Source: Casp-Chloro-G3 sp002816715
GTDB taxonomy: Bacteria; Chloroflexota; Dehalococcoidia; Lucifugimonadales; UBA3495
Assembly: GCA_027623815.1 (NCBI GenBank)
Contig: JAQBUV010000002.1
Span: 34,743-98,742 of the forward strand
Direction of reading: 5' to 3'
Length of the DNA: 64,000 bases
This document shows, one piece after another, positions 56,928 through 64,000 of the stretch (its first letter is position 1; every line of letters begins with the position of its first letter). The notes below the pieces were generated by a model. The model saw nothing but the letters and a program-made list of their open reading frames with translations. It ran no database searches and had not been told where the DNA came from. The translations under genes were made by a program, and so were the position numbers.

Positions 56928-58259
56928 ATGTTTGATAACCTGTCGGACAAACTCACGGGGATATTCAACCGGCTGTCCAGCAAGGGCCGCCTCACCGATA
57001 AGGACATTGATGAAGCTCTGAGTCAGGTGCGTCGCTCCCTATTGGAAGCCGACGTAAACTATCGGGTGGCGCGAGACTTTGTGGCCAAGGTCAAAGAACG
57101 TTCTCTGGGCGCAGACGTTTTGCAAAGTCTGACCCCTGGCCAGCAGGTGGTCAAGATCGTCCATGAAGAACTCACAGAAATCCTCACTGGAGGTGACCAC
57201 CGCCTGACCCCCTCCAGCCAGTTGCCCTCGGTGCTGATGCTGGTTGGGTTGCAGGGTTCAGGTAAGACTACCACCGCCGCCAAGCTGGCGCTGCAACTGC
57301 GGAAGCAGGGACATACTTCGTTGCTGATTGCCGCGGACCTGCGCCGTCCCGCTGCCATTTCCCAGTTGCAGACCCTGGGCAAACAGTTGGACGTTGAGGT
57401 CTACTCGGAAGACCCCAAAACGTCAACGGTCGTCCAGGTGGTCAAGGCGGGCGTGGCGCGGGCCAAACAACTGGGAACCCACTGGGCGATCATCGATACC
57501 GGCGGTCGGCTGCACATCGATGACGAGTTGATGGGGGAACTGGAGGATGTAAAGTCGGCGGTATCGCCGCACGAGACGCTGCTGGTGGTCGATTCTATGA
57601 CCGGTCAGGACGCGGTCAACGCCGCCCAGGAGTTCCACCAGCGGGTGTCGCTGACCGGCCTGGTGATGAGCAAGCTGGACGGCGACGCGCGGGGCGGGGC
57701 TGCCTTGTCGGTAACTCGGGTCACCGGAGTCCCAATCAAGTTTGTGGGAATGGGTGAGCGTCCCGACGCACTGGAGCCCTTCCATCCCGACCGCATGGCA
57801 TCCCGGATTCTGGCCATGGGCGATGTGCTGACTCTGATCGAGAAGGCTCAGGAGAATGTGGATGAGAACCAGGCCAAGGAGATGGAGCGCAAGTTCCGGC
57901 AGGCGACATTCGACCTGGATGATTTTCTCCAGCAGATCCAAGCCGTTAAAAAGATGGGTTCACTGAGCCAGATCATGGAGATGATTCCGGGTATGGGCCA
58001 GATGAGCAAGCGTATGCCCACCGACTTCGACGACAACCAGATCAAGAGGGTGGAGGCCATTATCCGGTCAATGACTCCATACGAGCGGCACCACCCAGAC
58101 TTGATTAAAGGAAGCCGTCGGCGTCGCATTGCAATGGGCAGCGGCACCTCGGCTCAGGACATTAACCAACTGCTGAACCAGTTCCGGCAGACCCAGAAAA
58201 TGATGCGTCAGTTCTCCAAGGGCCGCAACCCCCGTGGCCTGATGAATATGTGCAAGTAA
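56928..58259 (+). CDS. ffh: Signal recognition particle protein Ffh
   Basis: A 443-residue SRP54 GTPase that brings nascent membrane proteins to FtsY and SecY. N domain 1-90, G domain with VGLQGSGKTTTAAKLALQLR (about 102-121), ADLRRPAAISQLQTLGKQLD, IDTGGRLHIDDELMGEL, SKLDGDARGGAALSVTRVTG; the M domain (about 325-443) is Met-rich (SLSQIMEMIPGMGQMSKRMP, then the RNA-binding GSRRRRIAMGSGTS). It ends shortly (MCK) after the RNA-binding part, a little earlier than in E. coli. It converges with alkA 9 bases on. Confidence 0.96.
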   Translation: MFDNLSDKLTGIFNRLSSKGRLTDKDIDEALSQVRRSLLEADVNYRVARDFVAKVKERSLGADVLQSLTPGQQVVKIVHEELTEILTGGDHRLTPSSQLPSVLMLVGLQGSGKTTTAAKLALQLRKQGHTSLLIAADLRRPAAISQLQTLGKQLDVEVYSEDPKTSTVVQVVKAGVARAKQLGTHWAIIDTGGRLHIDDELMGELEDVKSAVSPHETLLVVDSMTGQDAVNAAQEFHQRVSLTGLVMSKLDGDARGGAALSVTRVTGVPIKFVGMGERPDALEPFHPDRMASRILAMGDVLTLIEKAQENVDENQAKEMERKFRQATFDLDDFLQQIQAVKKMGSLSQIMEMIPGMGQMSKRMPTDFDDNQIKRVEAIIRSMTPYERHHPDLIKGSRRRRIAMGSGTSAQDINQLLNQFRQTQKMMRQFSKGRNPRGLMNMCK

Positions 58260-58268
58260 CACCACCAC

Positions 58269-59204
58269 TCACGCCATCCCTGCCCTAAGCGCGGTAAACA
58301 GGTAGGCGGTGGCGTAGGTGCGGAAGGGCGACCATCGCTGCGAAAACTCCTCAATCTGAGCTGCGCTGAGCTTTGCACCGTTAAAGTACAGGTTGGAAAT
58401 TGCCCGCTGTAATGCCAAATCACCAGACGGGAAAGCGTCGAGGCGGCCCAACGCCCGCACCAGCACCCATTGGGCGGTCCAGTGGCCCACTCCGCGCAGT
58501 TCAGTGACCTGGCTGACGACTTCCGCGTCATCCAAACCTTGCAGATCCTCCAACCAGCCGGAGCCATCCAGCGCCGCCGCCGCAACGCCCTTGACGTACT
58601 CGGCTTTACGCTGGCTCAGCTTCAATTGGCGTAGGTCTTCCACCGAGGCGGCATGCAGCGATTGCGGACGTGGGAAGGCGAAGTGCAGGCCATCGTCAAA
58701 GGTCTGGCTGAGTCCGTAGGTCTCAATCAAAAGGGTGCGGATGATACGCGCTACGGTGGTGGCAATTTGCTGGCCTAAAATGGCGAGCACCAGGGCCTCG
58801 AACACCGTAGTTGTGTGGGGCAGGTGCAGACCGTAGAAGTTGTTGACGACGTTTGCCAGCACCGGGTCACTTTCGGCCTGGGCGTAGAAAGGAGCCAAGT
58901 CTTGTTCGCCGCCCAACACCCACATTACCTGTTTTGACGCGCCAACAACGTCATGGGGCGAGAGGTTATCGCCCTGAACCTCAATTGACAGCTCCGGGCT
59001 AGCGATTGATCCGGTCGATTTTACTGAAACCAGCGCTAACTTGTCACCCAAGTCCAGCAGGCGTCGGTAAACGCCGCCGTCCAGAGAATCGGTGCCGTAG
59101 CGGCCCCGAAAGTAAGTGTGATACCCGGCGGTCAGGTCGAAATCAAAGGGGGCTACCGGCGTGGCCGTGGTGGTAATTCTATCCATCGGTATCTGCTTAC
59201 TCAA
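58269..59204 (-). CDS. AlkA-like DNA-3-methyladenine glycosylase
   Basis: A 311-residue HhH-GPD DNA glycosylase. The N-terminal half is the AlkA-N-like beta domain (FDLTAGYHTYFRGRYGTDSL). The HhH-GPD part contains FEALVLAILGQQIATTVARI, the helix-hairpin-helix VTELRGVGHWTAQWVLVRAL and GRLDAFPSGDLALQ with the catalytic Asp. It should excise alkylated bases. Its start overlaps the end of thpR by four bases, in a repair-related unit with a uracil/mismatch glycosylase. Confidence 0.88.
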   Translation of the reverse strand: MSKQIPMDRITTTATPVAPFDFDLTAGYHTYFRGRYGTDSLDGGVYRRLLDLGDKLALVSVKSTGSIASPELSIEVQGDNLSPHDVVGASKQVMWVLGGEQDLAPFYAQAESDPVLANVVNNFYGLHLPHTTTVFEALVLAILGQQIATTVARIIRTLLIETYGLSQTFDDGLHFAFPRPQSLHAASVEDLRQLKLSQRKAEYVKGVAAAALDGSGWLEDLQGLDDAEVVSQVTELRGVGHWTAQWVLVRALGRLDAFPSGDLALQRAISNLYFNGAKLSAAQIEEFSQRWSPFRTYATAYLFTALRAGMA

Positions 59205-59794
59205 AAGAATGATGAACCGAGCGTGACATATTCGAGCCTGCCCGGTTCTGAAACGCTTTGCATCAAGTGGATCGATTCCACCGGCCAGGTCACCGGGCCG
59301 AGGGAAGGCCAGTTGGAGATTGTTTCGCCAATTACGCCCCGTAGTTGCTGAGGGACACTATCTCTAGGCCGCCCAAGGGTCAAATGGGGCCGGTACGGCC
59401 CTTTGTCCAGCGATAACCCCAGCCTTGAAACCGCACGATCCACCGCGAGATGCAACTTCTCCAGGGAATTCAGGTCACCCTGTACGCCAGCCCACAGCAC
59501 CCGGGGTCTACTTGATTCGGGGAAGACTCCAAGCCCCGATAGGCTCAAGGTGAAATTGCCGTCCGGGCAATCATTGGTCGCTTGTTGCATGGCGGTCAAG
59601 ATGTCGTCTACCACCGAAGTGGAGACATTACCCAGGAATTTCACGGTGAGGTGAATGCGGTGCGGCTGTACCCAACGTACTCCATTGGGAATGGCTTGTT
59701 CCAGTCCCTGAATGGTCTCGGCCAGGACTTGCCTGGCCTCTTCCGGCGGGTCAATGGCAATGAACAGTCTAATCTGGTGGTCAGTTGCCGCCAT
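59201..59794 (-). CDS. thpR: RNA 2',3'-cyclic phosphodiesterase (2'-5' RNA ligase family)
   Basis: A 197-residue 2H phosphoesterase. Both H-x-T/S motifs are present: HLTVKFLGNVS (about 47-57) and HLTLGRPRDS (about 134-143). It opens RLFIAIDPPEEARQVLAETI. The family hydrolyses 2',3'-cyclic phosphates or seals 2'-5' RNA bonds in vitro; its cellular task is unclear. It overlaps both neighbours (mug-like and alkA-like genes), so the three are co-translated. Confidence 0.9.
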   Translation of the reverse strand: MAATDHQIRLFIAIDPPEEARQVLAETIQGLEQAIPNGVRWVQPHRIHLTVKFLGNVSTSVVDDILTAMQQATNDCPDGNFTLSLSGLGVFPESSRPRVLWAGVQGDLNSLEKLHLAVDRAVSRLGLSLDKGPYRPHLTLGRPRDSVPQQLRGVIGETISNWPSLGPVTWPVESIHLMQSVSEPGRLEYVTLGSSFF

Positions 59795-60338
59795 CTATCA
59801 ACTCCTGCAACTCCTGGCGAAACTGCCCAAGTTGATGGTACCAGTACACCAGGTCATCCATCGAATACTGAGCGTTGGCCGGACTGGGATTGGGTACGAC
59901 AAACAGCCTGGTCTTGCCGATGCTGCGCTCTTGTCGGCCCAGCGCTGGCTTCTCGTCGGACGCTTCGCCGTACTTGAGAAACGCTTTGTAGCCGGTCAGC
60001 CCGTGGAAGCAAGCGATTAGAGGTTGATATTCTAGAATTTTCTCGCGCAGCACGGGGCACCCCTCCCGGTAGTCGGCGGCCTTCAGACCTGAAGCCTGGG
60101 GCGTGGGTCGCTTGACCACGTCGGTGAAGCCAATTCCATACTGGATAAGGGTCGAGTCTTGTTCTGGAGCAAGCGACCTTCCAACAATCCCGGAGCGATT
60201 CAGGGCCTCCCAGAACCGATTGCGCGGGTTGCCAAAGTAGTGTCCGACTCTGACGGAGTACGCCGAAGGGTTGATGCCCACCAGCACAATACCCAGGCCC
60301 TGGGCCAGGTAGTCAGGTAGGGTCGTATACTCTTCCAA
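59781..60338 (-). CDS. mug: Mismatch-specific G:T/U DNA glycosylase
   Basis: A 185-residue uracil-DNA-glycosylase superfamily protein of the Mug/TDG kind. The GIVLVGINPSAYSVRVGHYF motif (active-site Asn in GINPS) and NPRNRFWEALNRSGI follow directly, and the second motif is VVPNPSPANAQY. TTG at 60338 with AAAGGG upstream is the preferred start, as longer frames would run into the amidohydrolase gene. It removes U or T opposite G. First gene of the mug-thpR-alkA trio. Confidence 0.87.
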   Translation of the reverse strand: MEEYTTLPDYLAQGLGIVLVGINPSAYSVRVGHYFGNPRNRFWEALNRSGIVGRSLAPEQDSTLIQYGIGFTDVVKRPTPQASGLKAADYREGCPVLREKILEYQPLIACFHGLTGYKAFLKYGEASDEKPALGRQERSIGKTRLFVVPNPSPANAQYSMDDLVYWYHQLGQFRQELQELIDGGN

Positions 60339-60354
60339 TAGAATGCCCTTTGGC

Positions 60355-61203
60355 CTAATTTGCGGGGAAGCCCAGCAGATCAGCAGCATTGCCGCCCAAG
60401 ATGGCAGCTGTGGCCGAACCGTCCAGGTCGGCATCCTGCACCTGTTGCAGCAGGCGGCGGTGGCCGATCAACGGATAGTCGGTGCCGAAGAGGATCTTAT
60501 CCGCGCCGACCAACCCGGCGACTTCCGCGAAGACTTCCTGGCGGTACAAAAAAGGTGACGCCGCCGAGTCAAAATATACGTTCTTTAACACCTTGGGCAC
60601 TTCTGGCATCAGCGCGTAGAAGGGCAGGCCGCCGCCCCAGTGCGCGCAGATTATGACGTTGTCTGGGAAATTCTGAATCAGGCGGTAGACTTTGTCTGGC
60701 GTGGTATACCCCTTTCCTGGGTACAGGTGGCCCACCGGTTCCGAGGCATGCACCAGCAGCGGCCACCCCAGCATTCTGGCTTGGTTCATCAATGGTTTCA
60801 TCGCTTTCTGGTCGGTGATGTCGAACCCTTGGGTGTCAGGATGAAGCTCGCCGACACCCAGCAGACCGGCCTTGGCGCAACGATCCATCTCCGCTACTGC
60901 ATCGGTGCCCCAGGCTGGGTTAACCGAGCAGAAACCGCTCAAACGGTCGGGAAAATTTGCCACCGAATCGATGATGTAGTCGTTTGCTTCCCGGGCCAGT
61001 TCCCGGTTGGCCCAACCCATGCCCATTACCACAGAACGATCAATTCCGGATTCTAGCATCGCCTTGATCAAGCTTTCAGCGGTTGCCATTTTGGGAGTGG
61101 CGTTGGGGAAAAGACTAGCGTAGGTGGCATCGACCGATGATAGCGCAGCGTGACGTCGCGGAAAACTGTCCGGCAGTATGTGGCAGTGAGCGTCGATAAT
61201 CAT
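60355..61203 (-). CDS. Amidohydrolase family protein (amidohydrolase 2 type)
   Basis: A 282-residue metal-dependent TIM-barrel hydrolase. It begins with the metal motif MIIDAHCHILPDSFPRR (D-A-H-x-H), has GVGELHPDTQGFDITDQK, the LLVHASEPVG and IICAHWGGGLPFYALMPEVP histidines, and FGTDYPLIGHRRL with the final Asp. This matches the amidohydrolase 2 family, whose members decarboxylate or hydrolyse aromatic acids and lactones. The substrate is unknown. It is followed by mug 16 bases on and stands divergent from the redoxin gene. Confidence 0.88.
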   Translation of the reverse strand: MIIDAHCHILPDSFPRRHAALSSVDATYASLFPNATPKMATAESLIKAMLESGIDRSVVMGMGWANRELAREANDYIIDSVANFPDRLSGFCSVNPAWGTDAVAEMDRCAKAGLLGVGELHPDTQGFDITDQKAMKPLMNQARMLGWPLLVHASEPVGHLYPGKGYTTPDKVYRLIQNFPDNVIICAHWGGGLPFYALMPEVPKVLKNVYFDSAASPFLYRQEVFAEVAGLVGADKILFGTDYPLIGHRRLLQQVQDADLDGSATAAILGGNAADLLGFPAN

Positions 61204-61310
61204 AAGCGTTACCCAGGATTATAGAGCAAAACCGATTTGGCAATACACCTGCAATTGTCAGAAGACCGGGTTATCGCTTTTCGATTTTAGTTTTCGGATG
61301 CAACGACAGG

Positions 61311-61316
61311 TATAAT
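61311..61316 (+). promoter_or_regulatory. Probable -10 element of the redoxin gene
   Basis: A perfect TATAAT, 50 bases before the TTG start. The -35 region (AGTTTT with a 17-base spacer) is weak. Confidence 0.4.
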
Positions 61317-61365
61317 TTAATGGGGACAGATCTTATTTGGTCCAACTGACTGGGGATTATTTCTC

Positions 61366-61926
61366 TTGCCAAGCCAAACTTCCAAATCGGCGGTATTCTT
61401 GATTGGACAGGCTGCGCCCGATTTCGCGTTGCCTGCTCCCGATGCAGAGTATCACTCGCTGTACGACTTTCGTGGCCGCAAGTTGCTTCTGGTATTTCTG
61501 CGCCATTTCGCTTGACTGCCCTGCCGGGAGCACCTGTCGCAGTTGCGGCGTTATTATGGGGCGATTCAGTCCAGCGGCGGTGAGGTGCTGATCATATCCT
61601 TTGAATCAAAGGCCCGCCTGGCCCAATTGGCCCGGCAAATGCGGCTGCCTTTTCCGCTGTTGTCCGACCCGGAGCGGGACGTTTACCGGGGCTACGGGTT
61701 GGTCAAAGGGTCTTGGACTCAGGTATTGGGGCCAAAGACCGCCTGGACTTACTTGAAATTGCTGCTCCGTGGTCGTCGCTATCATTTTCAGCGCAGCGAC
61801 CTGAGGCAGCTTGGGGGCGATTTCGTAATAGACCGTGAAGGCGTAGTCCGCTATGAGTACCGCAGCGCTCAGCCTGATGACCGGCCTAGCATTGCGAATC
61901 TGTTAGAGGCGCTGAGCGCAATCTAA
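61366..61926 (+). CDS. AhpC/TSA-type redoxin with in-frame UGA (U-x-x-C)
   Basis: Read through TGA at 61513-61515, this is a 186-residue thioredoxin-fold protein of the Prx-like AhpC/TSA group. It opens with IGQAAPDFALPAPDAEYHSL and RKLLLVFLRHFA, then U50-L-P-C53-REHLSQLRRYYGA, where relatives have FLRHFGCPFCREHL: TGA takes the place of the first Cys of the CxxC. Downstream EVLIISFESKARLAQLARQM, FPLLSDPERDVYRGYGLVKG and GGDFVIDREGVVRYEYRS are fully typical, with no other stop to the TAA at 61926. A SECIS-like hairpin begins 20 bases after the TGA. TTG at 61366 is the probable start; the TTG at 61399 is an alternative. A selenol at this position would raise peroxide or disulfide reactivity. 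A disabled gene is the other possibility. Confidence 0.8.
61535..61550 (+). promoter_or_regulatory. Candidate bacterial SECIS hairpin in the redoxin gene
   Basis: 61535-61540 (TGTCGC) pairs with 61545-61550 (GCGGCG), six pairs with two G-U, leaving the loop AGTT. The loop starts 26 bases after the TGA and has G at its second position, in line with known bacterial SECIS elements. Confidence 0.55.
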
Positions 61927-61944
61927 GACGGCCCTGATTGGTGG

Positions 61945-62057
61945 CTATCTCAAAATGTGGTGAGACATGCTCACCACAAGCGGTCTTTAACTTGGAACTC
62001 GCTCATCCTGAGTTTGTCGAAGGATTGTTTGCTTTAATTGGCGGATTTTTGAGATAG
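61945..62057. repeat. 113-base MITE-like element
   Basis: Perfect 11-base inverted ends, CTATCTCAAAA at 61945-61955 and TTTTGAGATAG at 62047-62057, enclose a perfect 9-bp hairpin (TGTGGTGAG with CTCACCACA, 61956-61978) and a copy of the CATCCTGAG repeat. It fills the gap between two convergent genes and may also end transcription. No obvious target duplication was seen. Confidence 0.6.
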
Positions 62058-62061
62058 TTTC

Positions 62062-62367
62062 TTAGTGCTCTTTGCCGTTCTCGCCGAAACTGCTGTCGCT
62101 GAACACGCCGGTTTCCCGGCCCTGAAACACGTGAATGATGAACTCGTCCCGATTTATGCCCACGGCATCGGCCATGTCTTCGTCTATGGTGTCGATAATT
62201 TCCTGGACAGCTTCTTGCGTGACGCTTTCGTCCACTACCAGCGTTACGTGAACCACGTTCGAGGCGAAGTGGATGTCGGCTCGGCCAATGGGCCGGTCAT
62301 CTTCCAGGATGGCATAGGCTTCGGAGTAAGGGGTGCGCACCTCGCGCTCGAAATTGAAGTCAACCAT
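62062..62367 (-). CDS. Small conserved acidic protein
   Basis: A 101-residue acidic protein of unknown function. It contains strands VRTPYSEAYAILEDDRPIGR and ADIHFASNVVHVTLVVDESV, a helix TQEAVQEIIDTIDEDMADAV and a final strand EFIIHVFQGRETGVFSDSSF. This looks like a compact alpha/beta domain, possibly ferredoxin-like. It starts 5 bases after the stop of proA and is surely co-transcribed, but a role in proline synthesis is not shown. Confidence 0.75.
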   Translation of the reverse strand: MVDFNFEREVRTPYSEAYAILEDDRPIGRADIHFASNVVHVTLVVDESVTQEAVQEIIDTIDEDMADAVGINRDEFIIHVFQGRETGVFSDSSFGENGKEH

Positions 62368-62372
62368 AGTAT

Positions 62373-63653
62373 TTACGACCTAATCTGGCCGGTGCCCTTG
62401 ACCAGCCATTTGTATGACGTTAGTTCTCGCAAGCCCATCGGGCCTCTGGCGTGGAATTTCTGGGTGCTAATGCCCACTTCGGCCCCAAAGCCAAACTGGG
62501 CGCCGTCGGTAAATCGGGTACTGGCATTAACATAGACTGCGCAGGAATCCACCTCGTCCAAGAAGCGGTCAGCGGCGGCCTGGTCTTCAGTTATGATAGC
62601 GTCGGAGTGACCGGAACCGTAGGTCTCAATGTGAGCCAGCGCGTCGTCCAGGGAGTCAACCAACTTGATGGCGGCGGTCAGCGACAGGAACTCTTTGCCC
62701 CAGTCCTCTTCGGTCGCTGGCAATATATTCGGGGGAGGCTGTGGCCCCAGAATGCTCAACGCTCGATGGTCGCAATGCAGTTCAACCCCGGCTTCTCCCA
62801 ATCGGCTGGCGATCAAAGGCAGGCATTTGGGGGCGATCCCCGCGTGAACCAGCACCGTGTCCAGCGCGTTGCAGACGGTGGGCCGCTGCACTTTGGCGTT
62901 GAAAACGATCTCGGCAGCCATGTTCAGGTCGGCAGACTGGTCAATGTAAGTGTGACAAACTCCAATGCCTCCGGTAACTACCGGCATGGTGGCGTGCTCG
63001 GCCACAAATTTGATCAAGCCGGGACCTCCCCTGGGAATCAGCAAGTTGACATAACCTTTCATTTGGAGCAAAGTATTGACCAAGGCTCGGTCTGGATTGT
63101 CGATGTACTGTACCGTTTCTTTGGCAATGCCAGCCTGATCAATTGCCCGGTGAATCAGCTTGACCAGCGCAGTGTTGGAGTGGAGGCTTTCCTTGCCGCC
63201 CCGCAAAATACAGGCGTTGCCGGATTTTAAGCACAGGGCGGTTATATCCACCGTCACGTTGGGGCGGCTCTCGTAGATGCTGGCGATGACTCCCAGGGGC
63301 ACGCGGCGCTTTTCCAGGTACAGGCCGTTGTCCAGGGTCTTGCTTTCGATGGTTTCACCCACTGGGTCGGCCAATCCTGCGATGCTGCGCACGTCCTGGG
63401 CCATCGCGTCAAGGCGCTCCGGTGACAACAACAGCCGGTCCAGCATTGCCTCGTTCATCCCGTCAGACTGGGCCTCAGCGTAGTCCTTTTGGTTGGCAGA
63501 TAGCACGTTTTGCTGGTCGTGTTCCAGGGCATCAGCGATGTTGAGCAGGGCCTGGTTGCGAGTGCTGCTGGGCAATCGGGAAAGCTTACGGGCCGATTGC
63601 TGAGCGGCCTTGCCCATTTCAAGTAGTGACAGTGCTTCAACGCTGGTGGCCAT
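62373..63653 (-). CDS. proA: Gamma-glutamyl phosphate reductase
   Basis: A 426-residue enzyme that reduces gamma-glutamyl phosphate to the semialdehyde in proline synthesis. The ALDH-like core has VPLGVIASIYESRPNVTVDI, GNACILRGGKESLHSNTALV, LIPRGGPGLIKFVAEHATMP, and the catalytic Cys in NAKVQRPTVCNALDTVLVHA. The C-terminus RFTDGAQFGFGAEVGISTQK, FHARGPMGLRELTSYKWLVK is classical. ATG at 63653 (MATSVEAL) is preferred to a start 12 codons earlier. proB is not adjacent. Confidence 0.95.
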   Translation of the reverse strand: MATSVEALSLLEMGKAAQQSARKLSRLPSSTRNQALLNIADALEHDQQNVLSANQKDYAEAQSDGMNEAMLDRLLLSPERLDAMAQDVRSIAGLADPVGETIESKTLDNGLYLEKRRVPLGVIASIYESRPNVTVDITALCLKSGNACILRGGKESLHSNTALVKLIHRAIDQAGIAKETVQYIDNPDRALVNTLLQMKGYVNLLIPRGGPGLIKFVAEHATMPVVTGGIGVCHTYIDQSADLNMAAEIVFNAKVQRPTVCNALDTVLVHAGIAPKCLPLIASRLGEAGVELHCDHRALSILGPQPPPNILPATEEDWGKEFLSLTAAIKLVDSLDDALAHIETYGSGHSDAIITEDQAAADRFLDEVDSCAVYVNASTRFTDGAQFGFGAEVGISTQKFHARGPMGLRELTSYKWLVKGTGQIRS

Positions 63654-63815
63654 GCCTTTGCATTCTCCTATGATGGACTGCTGACCCAATAAAAGGTCAG
63701 TTCTGATTGCTAGAGTAACACTAAATTGTTACCGACAGAGAAAATATACGTTTTGGCTTTGCGATGAACCGGTAGTTGTCCAGCTAGAACCGACACTAGA
63801 CTATGGATTGATAGG

Positions 63816-63824
63816 ATTATATCA
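63816..63824 (-). promoter_or_regulatory. Extended -10 promoter candidate for proA
   Basis: On the minus strand TGATATAAT gives a perfect TATAAT with the TGn extension, about 163 bases before proA. No good -35 is seen, as is common for extended -10 promoters. Confidence 0.4.
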
Positions 63825-63905
63825 CCCAGACACAGTTTGGATTGTGCTCAAAAAAGCTAAGAATGTACACCGTTTTTTCACTTTTTCTACCCCTTAGCTA
63901 GCACT

Positions 63906-63958
63906 TGTCAAGGGCGGAGAGAAAACGTACCATCGGGGCGGAGTAATTGTGTACCACC
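63906..63958 (+). mobile_element. Possible IS21-family left end
   Basis: TGTCAAGGGCGGAG begins at 63906. Two 23-base units follow at a 24-base period (63912-63934 and 63936-63958), sharing GGGCGGAG at one end and GTACCAYC at the other. IS21-type ends start with TG and contain several tandem transposase-binding repeats ending in GTACCACC. No transposase frame is visible before the window ends, so this is tentative. Confidence 0.35.
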
Positions 63959-64000
63959 AGAGATGTTATGTGGGGTAGGGTTACACAGATAAGAGGGTTT

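Larger units (their letters stand above)
63654..64000. other. Non-coding right edge
   Basis: 347 bases upstream of proA without a credible gene. They hold the likely proA promoter and, at 63906-63958, tandem repeats that look like an insertion-sequence end. A plus-strand element may start here and continue beyond the window. Confidence 0.5.

Noticed and set aside
61543..61926. Redoxin as a short protein starting after the TGA
   Set aside because: It would lack the active site and the first strands; the upstream frame reads as the missing N-terminal part.

Overview
The window looks like a chromosomal segment from a moderately GC-rich, free-living bacterium. It is most likely a member of the Chloroflexota (Dehalococcoidia/SAR202-like). 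This is an inference from gene content: luciferase-like and PPOX flavin/F420-type oxidoreductases, paired acyl-CoA dehydrogenases, several extended ribosomal proteins and the style of the dispersed repeats. No rRNA or tRNA gene was seen.

Layout. 1-4.8 kb (minus strand): an unknown partial gene, a decayed antitoxin region, then a catabolic cluster of two acyl-CoA dehydrogenases, a YHS metal-binding protein and a luciferase-like monooxygenase. 5-10 kb (plus): a GrdB/PrdB-like protein interrupted by an in-frame UGA followed by a SECIS-like hairpin (read here as a selenoprotein), two small conserved proteins, nicotinate phosphoribosyltransferase and a fused EtfB-EtfA electron transfer flavoprotein. 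10.2-15.3 kb: a SAM riboswitch with promoter and terminator heads mtnA-mtnP-rhodanese-ahcY-metK, a SAM recycling operon. 15.4-18 kb: a phosphohexomutase and a CcdA-like protein.

18.1-39.8 kb (minus): one very long ribosomal superoperon in the order rpsL-rpsG-fusA-rpsJ...secY-adk-map-infA-rpmJ-rpsM-rpsK-rpsD-rpoA-rplQ-truA-rplM-rpsI. It has no tuf gene after fusA. Two phage-like small genes, one of them a VRR-NUC nuclease, sit between adk and map. L5 carries an unusual repeat-bearing N-terminal extension, and RpoA, S17 and L4 carry extra C-terminal tails.

39.9-45 kb (plus): a TPP riboswitch controls a thiamin-pyrimidine salvage operon (ABC transporter, GYD protein, Cys-less TenA, ThiD). 45-50.2 kb: a glycine-zipper membrane protein, ileS carrying an in-frame dispersed repeat, and mutM. 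50.6-52.7 kb: a three-domain fusion of a DapA-like aldolase, a methanofuran-pathway MfnB-like synthase and a TusA-like domain, the most unusual protein here. 52.8-64 kb: a PPOX protein, SbcC, Ffh, a repair cluster (AlkA, ThpR, Mug), an amidohydrolase, a second UGA-containing protein (redoxin, U-x-x-C), a MITE-like repeat, proA, and a possible IS21-type end at the right edge.

The main new-biology candidates are the DapA-MfnB-TusA fusion, the two UGA/Sec genes, the phage-like pair inside the ribosomal superoperon and the repeat translated within IleS.
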